From positions 1-64,000 of the forward strand of contig CAWFER010000010.1 in NCBI GenBank assembly GCA_963814805.1: DNA of 64,000 bases. Reading direction: 5' to 3'. The notes below the pieces were generated by a model. It searched no databases. It was not told the origin of the DNA and saw only the letters and a program-made list of their open reading frames with translations. Position 1 is the first letter of the stretch. Each line of letters starts with the position of its first letter. The stretch comes from AP-15 sp963814805. Lineage in GTDB: Bacteria > Pseudomonadota > Alphaproteobacteria > ATCC43930 > CGMCC-115725. The position numbers were made by a program, and so were the translations under genes. Shown here piece by piece: positions 34,328 to 44,672 of this stretch.

Positions 34328-37300
34328 ATGTCCGACCCATTCTTCGACCATCCGATTCTGAACTCTCCCTACGAATACCCAGCGCGGCATTGGGAGCTCG
34401 ACGAGGCTGGGCAGCCGACGCAGAAGATCATCGAGCGCCGGCGCAGTGCCAAATTCATCACGCCGATCCCAAAGCCGAAGAAACGCAAAGCCGCGCGCAA
34501 ACAAGCGGGATTTGTCTTCGACGAAGGGCAAGGGGCTTTCGACCAAGGAGCAGCAATACGACCCCACTTCGATCATCAATGAGGTGCGCCGGCACGTGGA
34601 CGCCTGGCGTGCATTGCCCAACCCCGAGTCAGTGGCAGGTCACGCCGGAAACGGCTCGCCTCCTGCAGCACTGGCGGCACCACAAGTTCAGCGGCGTCCG
34701 GCCGTTCTTCTGCCAGGTCGAGGCGGTCGAAACCGCCATCTGGCTGACCGAGGTCGCGCCTCAATCGCAGGAACGGCAAGCGCTTTCTCGACCATCTCGC
34801 CGCAGCCAACAGGGACGCCAATCCCGAGCTGATGCGGCTCGCGCTGAAGCTGGCCACCGGCGCAGGCAAGACCACCGTCATGGCCATGCTCATCGCCTGG
34901 CAGACGATCAACGCCGTGCGCCGCCCGGCGAGCAAGAATTTCACGCGCGGCTTTCTGGTCTGCGCGCCTGGCCTCACGATCAAGGACCGCCTGCGCGTGC
35001 TCCAGCCGAACGACCCCGACAGCTACTACGCCAGCCGCGAACTCGTTCCCGAGCGACATGCTCGACGACGTGAACCGGGCCAAGATCGTCATCACCAACT
35101 ACCACGCCTTCAAGCTCCGCGAGCGCATCGAGCTGTCCAAGGGCGGACGCGCGCTGCTGCAAGGCCGCACGCGGCGAGGAGCTGAACACGCTGGAGACCG
35201 AAGGCCAGATGCTCCAGCGCGTGATGCCCGACCTGATGGGCATGAAGAACATCCTCGTCATCAACGACGAGGCGCACCACTGCTACCGCGAAAAGCCGAA
35301 AGACGCCGACGACGAGGATCTGAAGGGCGACGAGAAGAAGGAGGCCGAGAAGAACAACGAGGCGGCGCGCCTCTGGATTTCCGGCCTCGAAGCCGTGAAC
35401 CGCAAGCTCGGCCTCAGCCGCGTCATCGATCTGTCGGCGACGCCGTTCTTCCTGCGCGGCTCCGGCTACGCCGAGGGCACGCTGTTCCCGTGGACGATGA
35501 GCGACTTCTCGCTCATGGACGCCATCGAGTGCGGCATCGTCAAGCTGCCGCGCGTCCCCGTCGCCGAAAACATCCCCGGCGACGAGATGCCGATGTTCCG
35601 CAACCTCTGGGAGAACATTCGCAAGGACATGCCCAAGAAGGGGCGCGGCCAAGGCGAGGAACTCGACCCGCTCAAACTCCCCACGCGTCTGCAGACCGCG
35701 CTGCGAAGCCCTCTACGGCCACTACGAGAAGACCTTCAAGCTCTGGGAGGACAAGGGCATCAAGGTGCCGCCCTGCTTCATCATCGTCTGCCAGAACACC
35801 GCCATCTCGAAGCTCGTCTACGACTACATCTCCGGCTTCCAGCGCAAGAACGAAGACGGCACCACCACGCTCGAGAACGGGCGCCTCGCGCTGTTCCGCA
35901 ATTTCGACGAAACCACCGGCAACCCGCTCCCGCGCCCGAACACGCTGCTCATCGACAGCGAGCAGCTCGAAGCCGGCGATGCGCTCGACGACAACTTCCG
36001 CGGCATGGCGGCCGACGAGATCGAACGCTTCCGCCGCGAGATCGTCGAGCGCACCGGCGACGCCCGTGCCGGCGACAACATCACCGACCAGGAACTGCTC
36101 CGCGAGGTCATGAACACCGTCGGCAAGCCCGGCCAGCTTGGCGGTGCGATCCGCTGCGTCGTCTCCGTCTCGATGCTCACCGAAGGGCTGGGATGCCAAC
36201 ACCGTCACCCACGTCCTCGGCATTCGCGCCTTCGGCACCCAGCTCCTGTGCGAGCAGGTCATCGGCCGCGCGCTGCGCCGCCAGTCCTACGACCTGAACG
36301 AGGAAGGCCTCTTCAACGTCGAATATGCCGACGTCTTCGGCATTCCCTTCGACTTCACCGCCAAGCCGGTCGTCGCCCCGCCGCAGCCGCCGCGCGAGAC
36401 GATTCAGGTCAAGGCCGATGCGCCCCGAGCGCGACGCCCTCGAAATCCGCTTCCCGCGCGTCGAAGGCTATCGCGTCGAACTGCCCGAGGAGCGGCTGAC
36501 CGCCGACTTCAACGACGACTCCATCCTGGAACTGACCCCCGACCTCGTCGGCCCGTCGATCACGCGCAACTCGGGCATCATCGGCGAAGGCGTGGATCTG
36601 AGCCTCGAGCACCTGGGCGACATGCGGCCCTCCACGCTCGTCTTCCACGTCACGCAGCGGCTGCTCTACACGAAATGGCGCGACCCCGGCGAGGAGCCCA
36701 AGCTCCACCTGTTCGGCCAGCTCAAGCGCATCACCAAGCAATGGCTCGACACCTGCCTCGTCTGCAAGGGCGGCACCTATCCGGCGCAGCTCATGTACCA
36801 GGAACTGGCCGACATGGCCTGCAACCGCATCACCGCCGGCCATCACCCGGCAGTTCCTCGGCGAGCGGCCCATCAAGGCGCTGCTCGATCCCTACAATCC
36901 CACCGGCTCCACCAGCCACGTCCGCTTCAACACGTCGCAAGACCGACCGCTGGGAGACCGAGCTCGACGCCGCTGCCACGTCAACTGGGTCATCCTCGAC
37001 AGCGACTGGGAGGCGGAGTTCTGCCGCGTCGCCGAGTCGCATCCCAAGGTGCATCGCCTACGTGAAGAACCACAACCTCGGCCTCGAAGTGCCGTATCGC
37101 TACGGCTCCGAGACGCGGAAGTATCTGCCCGACTTCATCGTGCTGGTGGATGACGGCCACGGCGCCGACGACCTGCTGCATCTCGTCGTCGAGATCAAGG
37201 GCTACCGGCGCGAGGACGCGAAGGAGAAGAAGTCCACGATGGACACCTACTGGGTGCCGGGCGTGAACCATCTCGGCACCTACGGCCGCTGGGCCTTCGC

Positions 37301-37413
37301 CGAGTTCACCGAGGTCTATCAGATCGAGGCCGATTTCAAGGCCAAGGTCGAAAGCGAGTTCAACAAGATGATCGAGTCCGCCACGGCGCAACCGGCGACC
37401 GGGAAGCAAATAA
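34328..37413 (+). pseudogene. Type III-like restriction endonuclease/helicase (BPTD_3080-like), multiply frameshifted
   Basis: About 1,025 codons. The protein begins MSDPFFDHPILNSPYEYPARHW; the SF2 helicase core has LATGAGKTTVMAMLI (Walker A), VINDEAHHCY (DEAH), DLSATPFFLRG (motif III) and QVIGRALRRQ (motif VI). The C-terminal nuclease domain reads VPYRYGSETRKYLPDFIVLV, then LVVEIKGYRRED (PD-(D/E)XK). At least twelve single-base insertions break it, for example near 34780, 35052, 35172, 35707, 36190, 36420, 36850, 36940 and 37046; codon use is clean in between. It would partner the methyltransferase three bases downstream. If the indels are sequence errors the gene is intact. Confidence 0.7.
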
Positions 37414-37415
37414 TC

Positions 37416-40400
37416 ATGGCCAAGAAATCCAGCCGCCAAAACCGTCGAGACCCTCAAGCACGACGAGGCCAAGCGGAAGAACATCCCGACGGCGGAATTC
37501 CAGTCGGTGCTTGAGAAGGAGCAGCAGGCTCCGAAGAAGGTCCGCTACCCACGCAACACCGACCTCGATCCGCAGCTCGTCTGGCGCGGGAAGGACGAGC
37601 AGGACTGGAGCGACCTCGTCGTCCACGCTCCGCCGCTCTACATCCAGGAGAAGGTCCACCCGAAGGTGCTGATCGACGACCTGCTGCGCGCAACCAAGGA
37701 GCGCGAGCACGAGGCCGGACAGCTCACAGCCCGACCTGTTCGCCGACTTCAACGGCATCCCGAAGGGCGTGGACAAGACCGAGTTCTACCAGCACGACCA
37801 GAACTGGTCGAACCGCATGATCCTCGGCGACTCCCTCCAGGTCATGGCGAGCCTCGCCGAGCGCGAGGGCCTGCGCGGCAAGGTGCAGTGCATCTACTTC
37901 GACCCGCCCTACGGCATCAAGTTCAACAGCAACTTCCAGTGGTCCACCACCAGCCGCGACGTGAAGGACGGCAACGCCGACCACATCACCCGCGAGCCGG
38001 AGCAGGTCAAAGCCTTCCGCGACACCTGGCGCGACGGCATCCACAGCTACCTCACCTATCTCCGCGACCGGCTCACCGTCGCCCGCGATCTGCTCGCCGA
38101 TTCCGGCTCCATCTTCGTGCAGATCGGCGATGAAAATGTCCATCGCGTCCGGGCGCGTGATGGATGAGGTGTTTGGCGAGACGAATTTCGTCGCTCATGA
38201 TCGCACGTTCACGAATCAGGCCGCTCGCAGATACCGTTCGCGGCACGCGACGACTTGTCTGTGGCCTGAGCAAGGTCAGCTGAACTACAGTCGTCTATCG
38301 GTATGCGGAAGACTCGGTACGCGAAGATGCACAAATATCGCTGAAGTCTGCGGCTATGATGGCAACCAAGGATCGCTGACTGCAACGACTCGACGACGGC
38401 TGACTGATCTGCGCAAGCTGGCCGACAGGTGCGTCGACCGCAGCGCTCGCCGGTCTGGTCGAGGTCGATGAGACCGAGATCGCCTGCCGCAGCAAGAACG
38501 ATCCTGTGACCGGCGGCGGCGGACGCAGCCACCAGGGCAAGATGCTGGTCGTCGGCGCCGTCGAGGTCGAGGATGGCGACCGGTCCGGGCCGCGTCCGGC
38601 TCGCCGAGGTGCCCGACTACTCGGCCGCCAGCCTGCATCCCTTTATCGCCGACAACCTCGCCCGGGAACCACCGCCAGGACCGACGGATGGTCCGCCTAT
38701 CCCGGCGCGCCCGGCGTCGGCCACGATCCTCACGTCATCGGCAAGATGGCCGCCCATGTCGTCCTGCCTTGGGTGCACCGCATCTTCTCCAACCTCAAGG
38801 TCTGGGCTTTGGGCGTCTATCACGGCCTGCGTCGCCGCCATCTCCAATCCTACCTCGACGAATTCGTCTTCCGATTCAACCGCCGCCAAACCCGGCACGC
38901 CGCCTTCCGTTCGCTACTCGCCATCGCCGCCGGCCACACCCCCTTCACCTACCAAATGTTGGTCTCGGAAATAACGGCATAAGCTTAGTGTCGAACGCTG
39001 CCTCCTCATGGCCACCGATCCCGGCGACCTCGTGCTCGACCCGACCTGCGGTTCCGGCACCACGGCCTATCGTCGCCGAGCAATGGGGCCGCCGCTGGAT
39101 CACGATTGACACCTCGCGCGTGGCGCTGGCACTGGCCCGCGCTCGCATCATGGGCGCGCGCTATCCGTTTTACCTGCTGGCCGATTCCCGCGAAGGCCAG
39201 ATCAAGGAAGCCGAGGTCACCCGCACCGCGCCGAGTTCGCAGCCGGTGCACGGAAACATCCGCCACGGCTTCGTCTATGAGCGCGTGCCGCACATCACGC
39301 TCAAGTCCATCGCCAACAACGCGGAGATCGATGTCATCTGGGACAAGTGGCAGGCGAAGCTGGAGCCGTTGCGCGAGAAGCTGAACGCCGCGCTCAAGAA
39401 GACAATGGCAGGAATGGGAAATTCCGCGCGAAGCCGATGCCAAGCTGGCCGGAGCGCAGCGAAGAAGCTGCACGCCGACTGGTGGCAGGCCCGCATCGCC
39501 CGGCAGAAGGAGATCGACGCCTCCATCGCCGCCAAGGCCGAGTTTGAGTACCTCTACGACAAGCCCTACGAGGACAAGAAGAAGGTCCGCGTGGCCGGCC
39601 CGTTCACCGTCGAGAGCCTGAGCCCCCACCGCGTGCTGGGCGTGGATGAGAACGACGAGTTGATCGACACGCTCGAACGAAGACAGCGCGGAATACGCGG
39701 CCAAACAGTCCTTTCCCCAGATGATCCTGGAAAACCTGAAGACCGCCGGCGTGCAGCAGGCGCACAAGGAGGACAGGATCACCTTCACCGCGCTCACCCC
39801 CTGGCCGGGCGATCTGGTCTGCGCCGAAGGCCGCTACATGGAAGGCGACACGGAAAAGCGCGCCGCCATCTTCATCGGCCCCGAGTTCGGCACCGTCGCA
39901 GCGCGCCGACCTCGTCGCCGCCGCCCGCGAGGCCGGCGATGCCGGATTCGACGTGCTGATCGCCTGCGCCTTCAACTACGAGGCGCACACCACGGAGTTC
40001 AGCAAGCTGGGCCGCATCCCGGTGCTCAAGGCGCGCATGAACGCCGACCTGCACATGGCCGAAGACCTCAAGAACACCGGCAAGGGCAACCTCTTCGTCA
40101 TCTTCGGCGAGCCGGACATCACGCTGCTCACCGAGAAAGACGGCAAGCTGCGCGTGAAGGTGAACGGCGTGGACGTCTTCAAGCCCCAGACCGGCGAAGT
40201 CCTCAGCGACGGCGCCGACGGCATCGCCTGCTGGTTCATCGACACCGACTACAACGAAGAGAGCTTCTTCGTCCGCCACGCCTACTTCCTCGGCGCGAAC
40301 GATCCCTACAGCGCGCTGAAGACGACGCTGAAGGCCGAGATCGACGCCGAAGCCTGGGCGACGCTGCACAGCGACACGTCGCGCCCGTTCGACAAGCCGA

Positions 40401-40472
40401 AGAACGGGCCGCATCGCGGTGAAGGTGATCAATCATCTGGGCGACGAGGTGATGAAGGTCTTCAGGGTGTGA
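37416..40472 (+). pseudogene. Site-specific DNA methyltransferase (Mod-like), disrupted by IS1595 remnant and indels
   Basis: N-terminal part: MAKKSS, YPRNTDLDPQLVWRGKDEQ, then the catalytic motif YFDPPYGIKFNSNFQ (motif IV, about 37900) and DRLTVARDLLADSGSIFVQIGDENVH. After DEVFGETNF (38190) the sequence changes abruptly and an IS1595 transposase fragment follows. The methyltransferase resumes near 38987 with LVLDPTCGSGTTAY (motif I) and the long C-terminal domain to 40472. The central target-recognition part between motif IV and motif I is missing, so this gene is truly inactive even if the single-base indels are errors. Confidence 0.7.
38411..38982 (+). mobile_element. IS1595-family (ISXO2-like) transposase fragment
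   Basis: The catalytic core is present: AGLVEVDETEIACRSKNDP, GKMLVVGAVEVE and the C-terminal AHVVLPWVHRIFSNLKVW, GVYHGLRRRHLQSYLDEF, RFNRRQTRHAAF, ending at the TAA at 38980. The N-terminal zinc-ribbon part is missing and at least two indels occur. No terminal repeats were identified. About 215 bases (38195-38410) to its left are of unknown origin. Confidence 0.65.
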
Positions 40473-40476
40473 TGTG

Positions 40477-42613
40477 ATGGAATTCCGCATCGCCGACACC
40501 TTCACCGACAGCCTCGCCCGCCTGACCGGCGACGAGCAGAAGGCCGTCAAGACGACGGCGTTCGACTTGCAGCTCAACCCGGCCAATCCCGGCATGAGCT
40601 TCCACAAGCTCGACAAGGCGAAGGACAAGAACTTCTGGTCGGTGCGGGTGAGCAGCGACATCCGGCTGATCGTTCACAGGAGCGACGCGAGCCTCTTGCT
40701 CTGCTACGTCGACCACCACGACAAAGCCTACGACTGGGCGGAACGGCGCAAGCTGGAGACGCATCCCAAAACGGGCGCGGCGCAGCTGGTCGAGATTCGC
40801 GAGACGGTGAAGGAGATCGTCGTCCCGGTTTACGTGCAGACAGAACTGGCCGTCGGGGCGGAACCCGCCGCCGAGAAGAAGTCCATCTTCGCCGAGGTAT
40901 CCGACGACGAACTCCTGGGCTACGGCGTGCCCGCCGAGTGGCTGGGCGACGTCAAGAAGGCCACCGAGGACACGCTGCTGGCCTTGACCGACACCTGCCC
41001 GCCGAGGCGGCGGAGGCGCTGCTGGAGCTGGCGACGGGCGGCAAGCCGCGCGTGCCCGCAGCCCGTGGTGGCGGCGAATCCGTTCGATCATCCCGATGCC
41101 CAGCGCCGGTTCCGCGTGATGGCGAACGTGGAGGAACTGGAGCGCGCGCTCGATTTCCCGTGGGAGAAGTGGACGGTCTTCCTGCACCCCGAGCAGCGGC
41201 AATGGGTGGAGCGCGACTACACCGGCCCGGCGCGCGTCTCCGGCTCGGCGGGCACCGGCAAGACCATCGTCGCGTTGCACCGCGCCGCCCATCTGGCGCG
41301 CACGCATCCCGACGCCCGCGTCCTGCTGACGACCTTCTCCGACACGCTGGCGAATGCGCTGCAAACCAAGCTGAAGCGGCTGCTGGGCAACGAACCGCGT
41401 CTTGCGGAACGGATTGATGTTCACTCGCTCAACGCGATCGGTCTTCGGCTCTACAAGGCGCATGTCGGGCAGGCGACGATTGCCAGCCGCGAGATTGTGC
41501 GTGAGCTGGTGAAAGCGGCCGCGAATGCCGTGAGTGGCCACAAGTTCGGCCTGCATTTTCTCCTCACCGAGTGGGAGCAGGTGGTGGATGCGTGGCAGTT
41601 GGAAAACTGGGAGGCGTATCGCGATGTCGCGCGGCTGGGCAGAAAGACGCGGCTTCCGGAGGCGCAGCGCACGGTCTTGTGGTCCATCTTCGAGCAGGTG
41701 CGCGCCGAGTTGAAGAGCGCGCAAGCTGATCACGCAGGCGGAGTTGTTCAGCTCGCTGGCAGCTCGCGATCTCGAAGAGCAAGAACGTGGTCTTCGACTT
41801 CGCGGTCGTGGACGAGGCGCAGGACATCAGCGTCGCCCATCTCCGGTTCTTTGCCGCGCTTGGGCGGAGGTCGGCCGAACGCTCTCTTTTTCGCCGGCGA
41901 CCTCGGCCAGCGCATCTTCCAGCAGCCGTTCTCCTGGAAGGCCCTCGGCGTCGATATCCGGGGGCGCTCCCGCACCTTGCGCGTCAATTACCGCACTTCC
42001 CATCAAATCCGCACGCAGGCGGACCGCCTGCTGGGCCCGGTCGTGACCGACGTGGATGGCAACAGCGAGGACCGGAGCGACACGGTCTCCGTGTTCAACG
42101 GCCCGCCGCCCGACGATTCGCTCGCTCAAGAACGAGAAGCGAGGAGATCAAGACGGTCGGCAACTGGATTGCAGAGCGGGCGAAGGACGGCGTGCTTGCC
42201 GCACGAATTCGGCGTGTTTGTCCGATCGCGCAGCGCAGCTGGATCGTGCGCGCGCTGCCGTCAAAGAAGCGGGCTTGCCGTTCAAGGTTCTCGATGAACA
42301 CGTCGAAACCGCCAGCGGCCACGTCTCGATCAGCACCATGCACCTTGCCAAAGGCCTGGAGTTCCGCGCCGTGGTCGTGATGGCCTGCGACGACGAGATC
42401 ATTCCCTTGCAGGAGCGCATCGAGACCGTCGGCGACGACGCCGATCTGCAGGAAGTCTACGATACCGAACGCCACTTGCTCTACGTCGCCTGCACCCGCG
42501 CCCGGGATCATCTGCTGGTTACCGGCGTCGAGCCGGCATCCGAATTCCTGGACGACATCATGAAGGGCGATCAAGGCCGTACCGGGCAGCCCGCAGCGCG
42601 GGCATCCGCGTAG
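40477..42613 (+). pseudogene. UvrD-like helicase with RelE/ParE-like N-terminus, frameshifted
   Basis: About 710 codons. Residues 1-95 (FRIADTFTDSLARL; FWSVRVSSDIRLIVH; LLCYVDHHDKAYDWAERRK) resemble a RelE/ParE toxin fold fused to an SF1 helicase: RVSGSAGTGKTIVALHRA (Walker A, about residue 260), VFDFAVVDEAQDISVAH (motif II), TLRVNYRTSHQIR (motif IV) and STMHLAKGLEFRAVVVMAC (motif V), YVACTRARDHLLV (motif VI). Indels near 41010, 41730, 41760, 41865, 42130 and 42200 split it. The ATG lies five bases after the methyltransferase stop, so it is the third gene of the restriction-modification operon. Confidence 0.65.
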
Positions 42614-42669
42614 GGGCGGTGTCCTAAACCTCTATTCCGTTTAACCGTCAGCGAAGGTGAGCGCGACGA

Positions 42670-43641
42670 TCAGGCCCAAAGAGATTGCCTCTCCCATCCG
42701 TGCGGAAAGCCGGCCTGGCGGAGGCTGATGCCCGGAGCCGCGGGAAGGGTAGCAAGGTGCGCCTTTAGCCGGTCGTGCCAGTGGCTGCTCGGGTTAACCT
42801 TCATCAGAAAGAAGCGAAGGACGGCAGCGACGAAATAGAGCCGGCTTTGTACGTGCCGATCCGCGGCCAGGTGGTCGAAGAGAGGGACTTCGCCCGGCTT
42901 GGGTGGCTTCGGTTGGTCGATCAGCGGGCAATTCCAGAGGCGGCTATGATGCGCGCACACGTTGCGTGTGAAGCTGACAGCGCGCACCCAGCTCGTGAGC
43001 AATTCTGCGCGAGGGATACCGTAGCCAGCGGCGATGGCGGCCTGATCGGCGTGCTTCAGCCCGGCGAGCAGCTGCGAGAGCATGCCGAAATCCCAGACCT
43101 CGATGGCGATCCAGATAGGAAGCGGCGAGGTGTACTTTGCTCGAAAACGGTCGACAAAATCCTCGTTCGAGCGGTCGAGTGCCTGCGACAGGCGATCGCG
43201 CCACTCGGCGTGCCTGGGGCGGCCCGTGCGGGGATTGGGCTTTTTGGCGAAATTCCCGTGCAGCTCGGCCGGATTCAGATGCGCCCACGGATCACGCGGC
43301 CCGAGCCGCAAAGCAATGTCGACGCGCAGGGCCACCTCCACGCGCTCGATTGCGTCGAGCACGAGCAGGCGCAGCTTCTTGTCGAAAACGTAGAGGTCGA
43401 CCACGTGGCCGAACTCTGTCCCGGGGACGAAGGCGTCGCCAACCGTGGTAACCCTTTTCCCTGTCGGTTCGGTCGTTGTGGTTGATTGGCGGAAGGGGAA
43501 CCAGTAGCCCGAAAGCCGGTAATAGCCGATCCGTGCAAGATAGCGGCGGGCGCGGGCGCGGTCGGTAATGAGCATCCCGCGCTGCTCCAGCAATGCGAGC
43601 TGGTCGTTCAGGTCGAGATACGGCTTCGAGTAGGCGGGCAC
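42670..43641 (-). CDS. Abi-family (AbiD/AbiF-like) abortive infection protein
   Basis: 323-aa protein of the Abi_2 family. The N-terminus (YLDLNDQLALLEQRGMLITD; YLARIGYYRLSGYWFPF) is typical, and the HEPN RNase motif R-N-x-x-A-H is present in SFTRNVCAHHSRLWN (about residue 245). Such proteins are thought to cleave RNA during phage infection. I chose the GTG at 43641 because family similarity begins there; an upstream ATG at 43719 would add 26 residues. It is complete, on its own, and driven by a strong promoter at 43708-43735. Confidence 0.8.
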   Translation of the reverse strand: MPAYSKPYLDLNDQLALLEQRGMLITDRARARRYLARIGYYRLSGYWFPFRQSTTTTEPTGKRVTTVGDAFVPGTEFGHVVDLYVFDKKLRLLVLDAIERVEVALRVDIALRLGPRDPWAHLNPAELHGNFAKKPNPRTGRPRHAEWRDRLSQALDRSNEDFVDRFRAKYTSPLPIWIAIEVWDFGMLSQLLAGLKHADQAAIAAGYGIPRAELLTSWVRAVSFTRNVCAHHSRLWNCPLIDQPKPPKPGEVPLFDHLAADRHVQSRLYFVAAVLRFFLMKVNPSSHWHDRLKAHLATLPAAPGISLRQAGFPHGWERQSLWA

Positions 43642-43956
43642 ACGGAACCGAAAAAGAAGGCCGGCCCGTACACGTGAAGTGCAGAGGGACCGGCCATATT
43701 GGTTGCTAATATATACCATAGGACAAATTTGTCAAGGACCTACCAGTCATCGAGGACCAGGGGTCCTTGAGCCTTGTTCGTATGACTGTTCGCCCTATGT
43801 GCTGCATGAGCTGTATCCTACTTTAGCAGGCAGGCGCGACCAGAGAGCACCAGTCATATCAGCCTCATCCTCTATGGGCGAAAATGACCAGTGATTATCC
43901 CTTGAAGCAGGCATTTTTGCTCGCTATTTTGGGATGAAGGAGACCGGATTGTTATC
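43642..43956. other. Divergent intergenic region between abi and the wHTH operon
   Basis: About 315 AT-richer bases. It holds the abi promoter with its palindromic operator (43708-43735) and an inverted repeat CAAGGACC (43733-43740) / GGTCCTTG (43762-43769). A promoter for the plus-strand operon should lie between about 43800 and 43930 but none was certain. Confidence 0.5.
43708..43735 (-). promoter_or_regulatory. abi promoter with palindromic operator
   Basis: Minus strand: -35 TTGACA (43735-43730), 16-base spacer, -10 TATATT (43713-43708). The perfect palindrome GACAAATTTGTC (43722-43733) overlaps the -35 box, implying repression by a dimeric regulator. The wHTH protein encoded divergently (43957) is the obvious candidate. 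Confidence 0.65.
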
Positions 43957-44463
43957 ATGAGCGACACGGACGAAATAAACACGGCAAAAGTCGTTCCTCT
44001 GCGGCCAACAACGGCCGCGCGCGCCTCCGAGAGGAAGTGGGGTGGGGCGGTGATGAAGCTGGGGTTCAGCATTATCCCGTCCTTGCTGCTGCGGGCCCAG
44101 CGGCGGCTGGGCCTGAGCCCGACGCAGCTCGCGGTCCTGCTTCAGCTGGCCGACTACTGGTGGGACGAGGCGCGCAAGCCATACCCTTCGAAGGAGGCCT
44201 TGAGCGAGCGGCTGGGCCTCGGGCCCCGGCAGGTGCAGCGGCACATTGCGGATCTGGAGCAGGCTGGCCTCGTTCAGCGGATCGAGCGGCGTGGCGCGCA
44301 TGGGGGCAAGCTCACCAATACTTACGATCTCACCGGGCTGGTACGGCGCCTCCAGGAACTCGAACCGGAATTCCGGCAGGTCGAGGAAGAGATTAAATCG
44401 CGCCGGCGCGCGGTCGGCCGTCCCGGCGCGCGGCCCCAACATGTTGGCAAGGGATCCGTCTGA
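43957..44463 (+). CDS. Winged-helix DNA-binding protein
   Basis: 168-aa protein. Residues 35-120 form a winged helix-turn-helix: SLLLRAQRRLGLSPTQLAVLLQLADYWW, then YPSKEALSERLGLGPRQVQRHIADLEQAGLVQRI, similar to replication- and MarR/GntR-like helix-turn-helix domains. The C-terminus (residues 125-168) is charged, helical and then basic. It starts the three-gene operon with the 59-aa protein and the SMC-like ATPase; it probably regulates that operon and possibly the divergent abi gene, or acts as its DNA sensor. Confidence 0.7.
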   Translation: MSDTDEINTAKVVPLRPTTAARASERKWGGAVMKLGFSIIPSLLLRAQRRLGLSPTQLAVLLQLADYWWDEARKPYPSKEALSERLGLGPRQVQRHIADLEQAGLVQRIERRGAHGGKLTNTYDLTGLVRRLQELEPEFRQVEEEIKSRRRAVGRPGARPQHVGKGSV

Positions 44464-44492
44464 TAATTGCGGCAATATTTTGAGGAGGTAAG

Positions 44493-44672
44493 ATGGCCAC
44501 CCTTCAGGAACAGATAGCTGAAAAGTTTCTGGTCAAGCTCTCGGACTCCAAGGATGTGGATGCCGAAACAATCGATCAGCTCCGGAAGTTACTTACAGAC
44601 AGCAAGAAACCGAAAGCAGACGATTTTGTGAAAATTTTTAACTTCCCCGCAGGCGGTGATCTCAGTGATTAA
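44493..44672 (+). CDS. 59-aa protein between wHTH and SMC-like ATPase
   Basis: Short acidic protein, start ATG at 44493 with the strong ribosome binding site GAGGAGG. It is mostly helical (LQEQIAEKFLVKLSDSKDVD; ETIDQLRKLLTDS) with a short final hydrophobic segment (FVKIFNFPAGG). The stop overlaps the ATPase start, so the two are translationally coupled. It matches the position and size of the small middle components of ABC-ATPase defence systems, but I do not recognise its sequence. Confidence 0.65.
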   Translation: MATLQEQIAEKFLVKLSDSKDVDAETIDQLRKLLTDSKKPKADDFVKIFNFPAGGDLSD

